Origin: Phymatolithon calcareum
Taxonomy: Eukaryota > Rhodophyta > Florideophyceae > Hapalidiales
Direction: 5' to 3'
Assembly (NCBI GenBank): GCA_977006965.1
Contig: OZ345380.1
Coordinates: 1,364,001 to 1,428,000, forward strand
Length of the DNA stretch: 64,000 bases
Position numbers and translations under genes: made by a program. Shown piece by piece: positions 8,271 to 19,052 of the stretch. Under the pieces are notes generated by a model. The model was given only the letters and a program-made list of their open reading frames with translations, was not told the DNA's origin and did not search any database. Each line of letters starts with the position of its first letter. Within the stretch, counting starts at the first letter, position 1.

Positions 8271-10165
8271 CAACGTGGTAGGATTTGGGTGTTCCGTTTT
8301 GCGGTCGACTTTCAATTACTACAGTAGGGCGTGGTACGGCGACTGTCGCCGGGCGACATGAGAGGGAAATGGAAGTATTATCGATTACTTTCGTGTCCTG
8401 GTTCGATTTCTTGCCTGAATGTTACAGATTTATCCTACTGTAACTTTGTAGTGGGGAAAAGTAAATTAATGTGAAGTGTGCAAAGGATGATTTCATGACA
8501 ATCGTGTTCAACTACAATGAAGACGTTGAAGACTTTCCGTGCGATGCCTGCTGTGTGTGGGGCGATGATAGTTATGTTCCCACACTGTGGTGCATGTGCA
8601 TGTGCATGTTTGTCATGAGTGCTGTGGGTAACTGACTGGGACGGTGGGTGGACTATGGGTGGTGCGTAGAGATTGGAAGTTGCAGAGTTTTATGGAAAAG
8701 GGGGGAGAAGAAGGTTCGAGGGAATTGATCTTTATCTGTGTTCTGTTCCGAGCTTGCCATGAAATTTGTACAAGAGCGGTTCACAGTCGGGGTATCAAGA
8801 TGCCGTGTGCAAGGAATGAAGGGTTGCTTCAAGCGCAAATACAGCAGGCGAACGCAAGGAGTGGCATCACGAGGCATTTTAGAGGTGCAGAACGACTGAG
8901 GGGAGAGTGATGTACTGAAGCTGTGAGGCAAAGCGCATAGGCCGAGGCGAGTACATTCGAATTGTGAAGGTGATGGCAAAATGTGGTTCATCAGAAGCAC
9001 AGTGCTCAAGCCGACCTCGAAGTCATCATCAGGACGGGGTCGGGGACGGTGAAGGGGAGAAGCGGGACGGAGAAGAGGCGATGGACGGACTGGAAGAACA
9101 TTGGTGGAATACATAATTTAACTTTGGAGGGGTGAAATACTTTACCGGAGATACAGAAGCAATTTTATTAGGGTTTATGATTGTGGACCCCATTCCATCG
9201 ATGGCTCGCACAAGGCTAAAAAGTGGCAACTTTTTTTTCCATCGATGCACTGGGAATATTCCCATGCATGGCGTATCGTACAAGCTACAGTAACAGTACA
9301 GTACTGTCCTGCACTGTACTGTACTCTAGTGTACGTTCGTGCCATGGACGGACGCGGACACTGCTAGCGCAGACAGAGTTTGCACGGCTCTTCCCCCTTT
9401 AAATTACGATGCTTCAGAGCTGCACCCTAAATGCATCAATAAAAGTCGCTACTGTACTCACTGTAACCTCCTCCTTCAACATCTCTCTGCATCAAGGAAT
9501 GAGAGCAACACATTTCCCATTTGTCGACACGTCGACACTTGAATTGTGCTACAGTATCGTATGCACGATGAAAGTGAGCTTTGCTTCGATGAGATGCAAG
9601 AAAACAGCTCCCAGCTCGCGCAACCCCTACGTAAACTACAGTACACATTGCGAACAAACGGGCTACCTGCTCCATGGAGCAGAGGTCGTGGATTCACGAG
9701 CTCAATGTTTGCACGTACTGTACGTGCAAAACTGCAACTGCAAGGCTACTGTATTGTACATTATCCAAAATTGAACTTGTGGTTGCGTATGTAGAGAAGT
9801 GCATTTTGGCCACGCGTAACAAAACAACCGATTTCCATAACATCCTCTCCCATAAATTTAATCCTGCACTGCACCATGTCGCAAAAGACTCCTCACCACC
9901 GACAGATCCTGTCCTACAATCGCACAATCACTTCCTGGAAAAGATTGCAAGATTGTAGGACAGCGTGTTAACCATACTCTCACACTTTCACCCGTCTGCC
10001 TGTCCTCTACTGTACTCCCCATGGGACGCGCTGCACTTCATCCCCCGATCACGATAACCGTAGTCATATCTCTTCCTCACACGTAAACGGTAATACAGTC
10101 CAGTACGCCAGTGAAGGTACTGTACATCAAAGAACATGTCCCCGGGCCTCGCACGCATCATAGCT
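8271..10165 (+). repeat. Long dispersed repeat, copy B
   Basis: Direct, diverged copy of 2190-3926, slightly longer through small insertions, including extra ACTGTAC/GTACAGT motifs around 9285-9335 and 10100-10130. It retains the uninterrupted sequence at the point where copy A carries the piggyBac-like element. No intact gene inside. The following bases to 10507 form the 5' flank of the kinase gene. Confidence -1.
9909..9963. repeat. Imperfect hairpin inside repeat copy B
   Basis: CTGTCCTACAATC and GATTGTAGGACAG arms with a shorter inner stem than the copy A hairpin. Confidence -1.
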
Positions 10166-10507
10166 ACGGCCAAGAGTCAAAACAGCTTACGGGAGGTTAA
10201 AATCAGCCGATCAGGGGACGGCAAGATTTCTGTAGCGTGTGCGAAACACTCGGAAGGGACAGAAGCAGTATGAATTAGCGGGCACGGCACGCCCACTGAC
10301 GCAACGGAATGTATGATATGCCGACACGTTTCATTTCCATGGGTCAACGGGCCGGAGTCTCCCAATTCCATCTGCCGCGTACGCGCTCACGCGGCGTAAC
10401 CGCGCCCTCCTCCACATTCCGCTCACCTCCGTCCGTGCACGCGTCGCCCTGCGTTCGACGCGTCCGCGTTCGCGCGGCCTTGCTCGCTGCTCGCTCGCGC
10501 GCGCACA

Positions 10508-12268
10508 ATGCTGCGCCATCCTGCCCCGCCCGCGGTGCGCGGTCTAGTCGAGGTGAAGCAGGGCGGAGTACTGGCGCGTCGCGTGCGTCGTGTCGCCTCT
10601 CTCGAGGGCGGCGTTCTTCTTCTGCGCGGCAAATCGGATGTCGCTCCGTGTACAGCGCTGTCTGTGCTTGATGCGACTATTGATGCTCGTCGGGCAGCGC
10701 TATCTATCGCTGTGCGGGCTGGAAGTGTACGTGTGAAACTTTATGTGCCTAGTGAGCGGAAGTTTGATGCTTGGTTGAGGAGTTTGAGGGCGTCTTCGAG
10801 ATGGAAGGTTTCGAATTTTTATGCATTGGGGGCACCTATTGCGGCTGGACAGTTTGCTACCGTGCATGCGGCGGCGGAACGCGTTTCGGCGGATCTTGTT
10901 GCGGTTAAGGTTGTGAGGAAACCGGCGACGACGGCGTGTAATCCGAGGGTTTTGCAGTTTATAAGGAGGGAGGCTTATGTTTGTCGTGTTGTTGAACATC
11001 CTTCTATTGCTAGAGTTCATGATGTTTTTGAAACTCCTGATGCACTCTATATTGTTATGGATCACTTTCCGTATACATTACATGACGTCATGGCTGCTGC
11101 TCATGTATTGAGAGAATCGGATGCGGCACGTATTCTGAAATGTATTCTATCGGGTGTGCGATATCTGCATGAGCATAAGATTGTTCATCGTGATATCAAA
11201 CCGGATAATATTCTGTGCAAACAACCTATGTCGCCGTTTGGTGTCGGCATATGCGATTTCGGTTTGTCAAACTTTACTGACGCTGGTGCGGAACGTGCTG
11301 CACATTACGCAGGCAATCCGGAACTGGCTCATCGACGCGTGGCAGACTCTTCTAATTCCCAAGCAGCGCTCGAGGCACGTCGCTTTCTCGCCGCCGCTAA
11401 TCCCGGTGTGCATCCGCTTGGCGGTGGCGATTTCTCAGATGATTACGACGAAATGTCCGCTTCATCTGATGAATCGGATTCCGATTCCGCATCCTCTGAC
11501 CGTGGCGTTCCATCCCCGTTGTCGGCCTTTCGTGAACAACAACGCGCCCATCGCCAAACAAGCACTACCGGTACACCGCAAAGTCAGTCCTTTTCTTTTG
11601 GCGCCATTGCACGTCTACGTTTGCGCCCGCGTCCTAGTGAGTCGTCCTCCGTGTCGGAACTGTCACAATTCCCTAGTGCCGACAAAGATTCCTGGCAGAA
11701 CGGTGGCGGTAGTTGGGCCGCCGGTGCTCAAGGTCGCAACCTCGGTGTATTTGGTGCACCGAACGTCCCGCCAGTCGCAGGTCGAATGGCGGCACCACCC
11801 GCGTCGGCGCGACCGACAACGCAGAGTGTGGAACCTGCATCCAGACGTGCACGACAGCACGAGGCAACGGAGTATAACGTCGATGCGAGCATTTTTCCGA
11901 GCGCCATCGACGGATTTACACTCACCAGTGCCATCGGCACACCGTGCTATGTGGCACCGGAAATTGTGGAGCGTGAGAGATATGGTCCACCGGTCGATGT
12001 TTGGGGATGCGGTTTATTATTGTACCTGATGCTCAGCGGGAAATTACCGTTCTCTGGGAAGGATAGCTCTGAGACTTTGGAGGCTATTCGTGTGTGCGAT
12101 CTCAGACTCGATTCTGATGATTGGGCTGACGTTTCTATGGGTGCTCGAGCGCTTGTTAGAGCTATGTTGCAGAAAGATCCGCGTAGGAGAATTAGTGTGG
12201 AACAAGCACTTGCACATGGATGGTTGCAGGATGCACCGGATATTGCTCGCGTGGCAGCGAGAAATTGA
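10508..12268 (+). CDS. PH-domain protein kinase with ~200-residue activation-segment insert
   Basis: 586 residues from ATG 10508. Residues ~11-97 look like a pleckstrin-homology domain, ending in the typical C-terminal helix with Trp (KFDAWLRSLR). The Ser/Thr kinase domain follows: glycine-rich loop around 112-120, catalytic lysine K134 in AVKV, HRDIKPDN from H227, DFG at 250-252, GTPCYVAPE with APE at 483-485, DVWGCGLLLYLML, and a C-terminal QALAHGWLQ, closest to CAMK/AGC-type kinases. DFG and APE are 231 residues apart where 20-35 is usual; the extra sequence (~262-465) is Ser/Pro/Asp-rich and probably disordered. All catalytic residues are present, so it should be active. PH domain plus kinase suggests phosphoinositide recruitment (inference). 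No intron. No orthologue recognised by name. Confidence -1.
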   Translation: MLRHPAPPAVRGLVEVKQGGVLARRVRRVASLEGGVLLLRGKSDVAPCTALSVLDATIDARRAALSIAVRAGSVRVKLYVPSERKFDAWLRSLRASSRWKVSNFYALGAPIAAGQFATVHAAAERVSADLVAVKVVRKPATTACNPRVLQFIRREAYVCRVVEHPSIARVHDVFETPDALYIVMDHFPYTLHDVMAAAHVLRESDAARILKCILSGVRYLHEHKIVHRDIKPDNILCKQPMSPFGVGICDFGLSNFTDAGAERAAHYAGNPELAHRRVADSSNSQAALEARRFLAAANPGVHPLGGGDFSDDYDEMSASSDESDSDSASSDRGVPSPLSAFREQQRAHRQTSTTGTPQSQSFSFGAIARLRLRPRPSESSSVSELSQFPSADKDSWQNGGGSWAAGAQGRNLGVFGAPNVPPVAGRMAAPPASARPTTQSVEPASRRARQHEATEYNVDASIFPSAIDGFTLTSAIGTPCYVAPEIVERERYGPPVDVWGCGLLLYLMLSGKLPFSGKDSSETLEAIRVCDLRLDSDDWADVSMGARALVRAMLQKDPRRRISVEQALAHGWLQDAPDIARVAARN

Positions 12269-12625
12269 GATTTACGACGGACGATGGGACAGGGCGTATA
12301 CGTACCCTCTCTGGAGAGGGAGGGATGTACGCACACGGATTAAAATTTAGCTGGAATATTGGTCGCCCAATTTTATTCATCCTCTCTCCTAATGCAATCA
12401 GGTTCTATACCGTCGCTTGTTGCGGTATGGAGGGCATTCAGCGTGAAGCCTCGTTGCCGTGTGTTAAACCCCTGATTATTGGTGCGCTGAGCAGCAGTAC
12501 TGCAGCGGTTGGGCAGCTCCTCTGTCCAATCGAACAAGACTTTCAAAAATCATTTCAAGGTCATTGTGTGAGTGATGCATGAGAATCGATGAAAGTGAAG
12601 CACGTTCAAAAAGCCTTGCGCACAC
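12269..12625. other. Kinase 3' flank, no gene seen
   Basis: Downstream sequence with no supported reading frame. It contains a short inverted motif, TACCCTCTC/GAGAGGGA near 12303-12325. Confidence -1.
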
Positions 12626-13150
12626 AAAGCGGAGAAGCTGCTTGTGGAGCCTGAGGTCATCGGGAGTGGCGCGCTCAGCTGTGTTGCTCGCAGCGAAGAG
12701 ACACCATTCGATGTGACAGATGGCAGCGACTACTGCGCTACATGCTCTTGTCGCCACTTTGAAGAGCACCTGAGGCCATGTAGCTTTGTCGTCTTTGCAC
12801 TTTTGTACGCTTCTAGGCGCTTGGTGCAGCATCGAGTGTCCTTCCGCTCGTGGAACAAGCACTGGTTCGGAGACGTATGGATGTTGAGAACGTGGGCCAA
12901 GCAGCATGAGGGAAGTATCACGCGTGTTGCAGTCACTGGAGACCAGCTAGTACAGGATGATTTGGTGCCGTTTGACCTTTTGGCTAAGCCGGGCCGTAAG
13001 CGCGGGCCCGTTACTGCTCTTCGTGCGGAAACAATGGCCACTTTTCGCGGACATGCGGGAGGCCCAACATCGACAAACTTGTCGAGTCGAAACGAAACAC
13101 ATCGACAAAACGGCTCAGTTCATGATCATCGACCTTACCGCCTGCGATGA
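12626..13150 (+). pseudogene. Mutator-like transposase remnant (SWIM zinc-finger region)
   Basis: An open frame without a credible start carries AEKLLVE...., then CATCSCRHFEEHLRPCSF, resembling the SWIM finger CxCx(n)CxH of MULE transposases, with Ser where the final His should be. About 60 residues later comes AKPGRKRGP, similar to the basic P.KPGRPKK.R motif that often follows SWIM in MULE proteins. The catalytic domain is absent and upstream sequence is not coding. Interpretation as a decayed MULE fragment is an inference from motif order. Confidence -1.
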
Positions 13151-13997
13151 CGGAGATTGTACTTGCGACGAGGATCTAAAGCATAGAGACTAGCGCGCGC
13201 AATAAATTTGACTGCCGCATAGATTGCTTTGACAAACAGATGAGTAGCAGTTTTGACTAGAGTGAGTTATGATAGTACGCTTGGCTAGGGTTCAGTAGTA
13301 GGTTTGGCTAGGGATGGCCATGTAGTGAATTTCCTCGAATAAGTTTTATTAATCCCTACTAGCAGCCGCACAGTCTTGAAACCAGGCAACTACTCACTAA
13401 GCTCAACCTTCAAATAGGCAAGGCAATTGTCTATTTCTTGGAGCATAATTTTGCAATCGTGACCATTTCGCGGATCAAATTTTCCCGAATTTTTGAACTT
13501 CCAAATTTGCCTATTTAAAATGTAGAGACCAGATGTGTCGGCACCTGGACTGCAAATTTGTTCCATAAGCTGCTCGCTTTTCGCGTCATTTCGAATGCTG
13601 GCATCTCCGAACTTGTACATCGCCGCCAGGTTGTAAATTGCAATCGGGTTCGCGTCTTTTTCAATGGCTTGCTTGTAAAGATTCTCAGCCTCCTCAACAT
13701 TCCGATTGACTCCTTTTCCAAGATCATACGCGACCGCAAGATTATTCATTGCAGTACTGTTCTCGGCGTCAACTGCCTTCTCCAGGTACGATACGTCCGG
13801 CCCTTCTGCTTGATTGTCATTTTGTAGAACCCCCATATTGCAAAGCGCTTCTGCACTGGCATCGCTAATCGAGCGTAAGTAGTAATTTTTGGCTTTGGAT
13901 ATGTTAACTGGGACACCTGCTGCGCCTTGGTGATATAGTAATCCGAGACGATTGGATGCCTTTCCGTACTCTTCATACTCCAGCATCGTTTCGTAAA

Positions 13998-15065
13998 TGT
14001 AGCGCCAGGCTCCAAAGAACCCGACGCCACATGGGAGAGAAAAGCCCAAGAGAGGAGAGAGACGAAAAGAGCGGGAGAGACAAGACAAAAGAGAAGGAAA
14101 GAAAGACAAGCAAACAAAACCTCCAGACCAGCGGACAAAATAGGCGTCCACCATCGTAGTACTCCATGGCTTTGCGGGAACGCAAGCGGTCGTGAACGTA
14201 GAACACGAGCGCAAGGCTACGCCGAACAGGGCTTCAGAAGCTTGACGAGGTAGATGAGGGTGAATAGAGATAGACGCGACTTGAACCAGGGCGAAGTCGG
14301 TAATGCAGGTCACGGAGGACACTCCACAGCTTTGCGGGAACACAAGCGGTCGCATGGATGAGATACGAGGGCGAGGCTACGCCGAACAGGGCCTCGGAAG
14401 CTCGACGTGAGGAGCACTTAGGTCCAGATGATAAGCGCAACTTGCAACACAAAACGGGCAAGATTGCCATACGGTAACTCCAGCGATCGTGCGGACGAAC
14501 ACGAGCGCGGGCCTTCGAGGAAACGGAGAAGAATAAGTGTGGAGACTAGTCGAACGGACGTCCACTGCGCCGCTTACGACATGACGAAAGGAAAAAGAGA
14601 AAGGAAGGAGAAAACGACGCCGTCTTTAGGCGGCGACCATGGCTTGGCCGTCGACCTTCGCACGGACGCACGAAAAAGGGAAAGGGAAACTTGAACGCGG
14701 TTGTCGACGCACCGGCTTGCGCGCCGAAACGGTTGCGTCCAAGAAGGTTGGGAAGAGCTCCGACTCCGCGTGGTCGAAGGGACTGTCAGGCGAACATTGC
14801 GCGTGCTTGATCCAAGCAATCGAGCCGAAATCCAGAACTCCCCCACCTTCCTTTACTCAGAGGAAGGAACTAACTAGCTTATATACTACAACCTACGCAA
14901 AAGACAGCGATGCAGCGCATAGACACACGAGATACACGTGCAAGTATGGCCCAACAGATCACCTACTACGAGCAGCATGACTATCGAGATCACAGTTGTG
15001 CGGCGTACAGTCGCGAGAGGAAAAAGAGACCGCCTTGGGACAGCGACATAACAGCGGGCGCTGCA
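13998..15065 (-). mobile_element. Solo LTR (1068 bp) inside the Sel1-repeat gene
   Basis: The plus-strand ends are TGTAGCGCC and GGCGCTGCA, flanked by the 5-bp direct repeat GTAAA (13993-13997 and 15066-15070). TG...CA ends with a 5-bp target duplication are the hallmark of an LTR. On the minus strand a TATA motif (AGTATATAAG, near 14876-14885) lies in the position expected of an LTR promoter. The interior contains two diverged ~90-bp tandem units around GCTTTGCGGGAAC.CAAGCGGTCG (about 14165-14415). No internal coding region is present. Related sequence at 30945-31450 and 43934-44525. Confidence -1.
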
Positions 15066-15819
15066 GTAAACTCGAATTGCATAGGCTGCATGTTTTCCGA
15101 TTCCGAAGGCCAGCTGATCTTCTTTCTCATCAACGTCCTGAGCTTCTCGTCTGACAAAACATCTTTCGACATATGCTCCCAGCCGTTTCCCGTTTCCGTG
15201 GAACGTGAAAATGTAATCCATAGAAAGGGAGACCAGGCGAGACTTATGCTTTTCCTCTCGATAAAAATAGAATCCTTTCTCTAAAAGGTAGCCAATACTC
15301 AAGGAGAGCTCTGAGCGGTCTAACAATCCGACATGCAACATGGCCGTTGCGGCTAGATGTCGCTGCAAAGGATCGCGTGACTCCATGTACCTGCTTTGAT
15401 AGGCGATAGAAAGAAGCAGATACATATCGGTCGCCCATGCCTCATTTCTATCGAAATGGAGTATCGATTCCATGGCCTGCACAGCATCGACCGAAACAAG
15501 AGTATCTGGCCCGTTGCGGTAAAACATCGAAACTGCTTTCAAGTCTCCAAATTGAAAGTCTCTGGTCTGCTCGAAAACTCGTCCAGAGTAGTTCGCCATT
15601 ACCTCAAGATCAATTTCTCCGCAATCATTGAACGTCTCCATATGGCTCCGGTTTACCAGAACAGTATACCAAGACTTCATGCAGTTGCCTAATTCCTGTA
15701 GATGCGATGACTTTACAGGATTATGCCGCAGAACGACATCGGCATATTGCTCCAGAGCACCTTTTGTTACCTTGTTCCGCAATACAACTTCCCAGTATTT
15801 GTAATGCTGCTTCTTCGCG

Positions 15820-15823
15820 CCCC
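15820..15823 (-). other. Frameshift site in the Sel1-repeat gene
   Basis: A CCCC run (GGGG in sense). Upstream the sense frame reads ...GIRALGEG; downstream the protein-like frame continues AKKQHYKYWEVV one base out of register. Deleting one G makes them continuous. Could be a real mutation or a homopolymer sequencing error. Confidence -1.
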
Positions 15824-16271
15824 TCTCCCAGAGCACGGATTCCTTCCTCGTATGTAGATCCAGGGAGCACTCTGGACTGGAAATGAGCATCCAGTGCAGA
15901 ATCCAAAGCTGCGACAAGTTTTTGATATTCATCGGATAGATCCTCCAGTTCAAATATAGCAATTTGAGACATATGGGGAGGCCATCCTGCCCACATTCGA
16001 TAATTGTAATCTCTTCCATCCGCTTTTCCAGATATACTCATGACAGAAGCTGTAAGTTGCGAATGATTTGCTTCTTCGCGAAGACTCTCTCGTTTGGATA
16101 TCATATGAGTGAGCCTCCAGTGTTTCTGAGCAGATATTCTGCCCATGAATGCATCCTTCCAGGCTTGCCAGTTGAAAAAATTCTCCTCTGCCTCAATGCT
16201 CATCCATATCTCCGTGGATTCCAGATTTAACCTGACAGTAAGCACCATTTTCTGAGGTCCACTAACGGGTA

Positions 16272-16598
16272 CAAAGCATTGGAATTATTTATTTATTTTT
16301 ATTCTTTTCTCGAAAAGTGTCGAGAATAAATAATTTATTGTTGAACGCAGAAGCAATAAATTATTGTATTCAAGTTCAGCGAGGTATAAATAACTGGTTA
16401 TTCCCCGAATTATTGGATCCTTCTTGCTACTTTCTGTCGCGATAGAATAACCGGATCGAAAAAATGAGGAGTCCGATACAATAATTGTCGCAACCACGAC
16501 GATCTCAATAAATACAATAAATATGCGAGACTCAGGAATAAATTATTGGAACAATAATTTAAATAATTACAATAGCAATTATTTTTTCCAATGCTTTG
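16272..16598. mobile_element. hAT-type MITE, 327 bp, with perfect 8-bp target duplication
   Basis: Terminal inverted repeats CAAAGCATTGGAA (16272-16284) and TTCCAATGCTTTG (16586-16598), with flanking direct repeats AACGGGTA at 16264-16271 and 16599-16606. CA...TG ends with 8-bp duplication point to hAT superfamily transposition. The interior is AT-rich with repeated AATAAATTATT and no coding capacity. It interrupts the Sel1-repeat gene between the codons for ...TMIPV and SGPQKM..., and its exact removal keeps frame. Confidence -1.
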
Positions 16599-18488
16599 AA
16601 CGGGTATCATCGTGAATTTCTTTTCGAAACAGATTGCAGTATGTCCATCATCTCCGATTGCACTGTGAGACTCTTCTTCACAATGCTCCAGGCGCACGGA
16701 TGGAAATCCAAGAATAAATAGCATAATCATCGCCTGAGACGTTCGCAGGTCCTTCTCATCCGATCCAGCTTCTTCTCCAATCTTCCAGCGCAAGAACGAC
16801 TGAACTTCCCAAATAAGCCGCACTCTCCAGCTTGCCATGAAAGCTGCATTTTTGATACCTTCAAAGGAGGAACACAGCTGCTTGCTGCACACAAAACTCA
16901 TGGGATCTGTCGATACATTTGCTATCCAACCTCTTGCGTCAGACTGCGAGTTTGCAACCCATTTCGCTAACGTGCTTCTGACAGTCTCTATCACACATCC
17001 AAGGAAGCGGCCTGTCTGCCGTTGACGATCGCTCACGACATCCCATTCAAGTCGAGCGATTTCCAAGTCATACTGCTGCTGAAAGACATTTTTCTCTGCT
17101 TCTTGCTCAACCATATTCCCAAAACCTTCTTTAAAGGCATAAAGATTGTCCCCGTTCTCCAAAGAGATCCAGTTATCAATATGAAAGCTTGGTTGAAGCA
17201 GCCCATTCTGACCACTTTCAATCCAGATTGCCTTTTGATACGGAAGTTCGCGGACAAATTCGAAGCCGTCCTTCTCGCCATCGTTTCCAAGCTGGTAAAT
17301 AATATTATCGATTCCGCAATTGCTCATCCAATGTCCAGGGCCCAGAAAAATATCCCAATTTGTGCCAAAACGATTCTCTTGTCTCATAAGCTGAGAAAAA
17401 CAAGCAAGGTGGACTGGACTTATATTTTGGACGGCTGCTCTGTGGTTATCGGAGAGTTTGTTTTGAAATATCAGAGGCCAATCGTCCAATACTGCCTTTT
17501 TCATGGTTGCATCCTGTGTACAAAAGTCAAATGTCTTCTCCGGATAGCCCCTCATGTTGAAAGGAAGCGAGTTTGCATCGACGGCATGAATGATTGATTC
17601 GTAGCAGCTCCTGGGAGTGATACAAAACTTATGAAAGGGGGAGAACAGGGTTTCAAACTTCTCCGTGGATCCTGTTGGAGTCACCTCGCCGGTTGTTGAA
17701 TGGAAAGTTGCCAAAACTGCAAGATCACGAGATGCTCTCCATCTGCGCGCATTAAAAGTGTTACCTTCATTAAATTCATATAACCTTCTTGCGTCAAAAA
17801 GCCATTTGCTGCCAAACATTGCTAAAAATGACGCAAGCCAACGAACAGAGCATTCTTCTGGCTTTGCACATTTCAAACACGATGAGACCATTCGTGCGAT
17901 CACGCTATGTCTCTCCACTGCACCGTACTGCAGGCGATTTGGGAGAACCGGATGCATGGGGAGAACGGTGTTAGTAAGTTCATTATCAATGAGCGAGCTG
18001 TTGACAATCATAAAATGGTCCACAGTCCTTATGACGTTTGCCAAAGTTAAGTTGGATGAGTCCAGGACGTCATCAATGAAATTGGAATTCGGTCTCACAC
18101 GCGAGAGCCAGTCTGCTGGCGGGCAACATGGAGCGGAGTATCCGAGCTTAATGAGACAAATTAGCGCCTGCACGTCCCAGTTCCGGAACTCATAAAGCTG
18201 GATGAGACCCCAAAGAGCTCGAAGTACGAAATAGATGTTCAGAGCTGCGATCACGATTGCCGCCGCGGCCTCCTTATGGTCGCCGCTTGCGACTTGAACG
18301 GTTATGTAATATAAGACATAGAACAGAGAGGGCAGGGAAACGACTAGTTGAATCGTGCCATTCCGACGGGTCTCGCGTATCGTTTTCCATTTGTCACTGA
18401 TGAAGTCCAAACAGAACATAATCATTATAGGAACAAACGAGGCGATATAGATGATTTTCGCGTCGTCCGCGAGCGCAGGAGCGTTCAT

Positions 18489-19052
18489 TGTGCAGTTTCA
18501 AACGCAAGAGGCTGTACTCGTGGCTTGGAGAATGAATGACCTTCGACATCCGAGAGCTGATATACAAGACATTTCATGAAGAGGGATGTCACTGAGGTTC
18601 GTGTGCAACATCCCTGACTGTACTGGCTCGTGACGGATGTCAACTTCGCATTGATGGCTCCTGCGCAATCACCTGTAGTATCCCTCAAAGCACTATCTCC
18701 GGCTCCTCATGCGGAAACTATTATCTGGAGATTGTCCTACAGCTGTATCTCCAGCGTCATGTGAGACATTCGGGAGGAGATACCCATCGTACGTCGACGA
18801 CCCTCCTTGGTTAATTACTCTAGAGTATGCTCTCTTTCCTTGCATTATCATAGACTGTTTTCATGAATTTCGCGAAAGAGACGTGTGAAGACAGCAGTGC
18901 GAATACCGGGATTTGACTACTTGTATCATATCCTTCTTTCCTGTGACTGACAGTCAGTGAACTGGATTTCGCTGATGCCAAATCGTAATAATTACGAGCT
19001 ATAGCTCGCAGTTATCGGGATAAATTTATTTGAGTATTCAGCAGATATCGTA
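18489..19052. other. Upstream flank of the Sel1-repeat gene
   Basis: Intergenic sequence between the minus-strand Sel1 gene start and the plus-strand hypothetical segment. It has a weak inverted motif (CTGGAGAT...ATCTCCAG, about 18726-18756). No gene recognised. Confidence -1.

Larger units (their letters stand above)
13390..18488 (-). pseudogene. Sel1-repeat membrane protein gene disrupted by two insertions and a frameshift
   Basis: Starts at ATG 18488 (MNAPALADDAK). Segments: 18488 to ~16599; interruption by a 327-bp MITE; 16271 to ~15824; a +1 slip at a C4 run (15820-15823, GGGG in sense); ~15820 to 15066; interruption by a 1068-bp solo LTR; 13997 to TAG at 13390. Removing each insertion with one copy of its target duplication restores the same frame on both sides; allowing one base less in the G run joins the remaining pieces, giving about 1229 codons. 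The N-terminus has three hydrophobic segments within ~115 residues. The C-terminal ~200 residues contain about four Sel1-like repeats (RLGLLYHQG, NLAVAYDLGKGV, NLAAMYKFGDAS). The middle is unrecognised. Sel1-repeat proteins act as scaffolds, often at membranes; no specific role can be given. Confidence -1.

Noticed and set aside
2190-10165. The two long repeats as LTRs of one large retrotransposon
   Set aside because: Plausible arrangement, but no TG..CA ends, primer site, polypurine tract or pol-like protein could be found, so they are reported only as direct repeats.
16272-16598. The insertion in the Sel1 gene as an intron
   Set aside because: The boundaries coincide exactly with inverted termini and an 8-bp duplication, and host genes here lack introns. 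Transposon insertion explains it fully.
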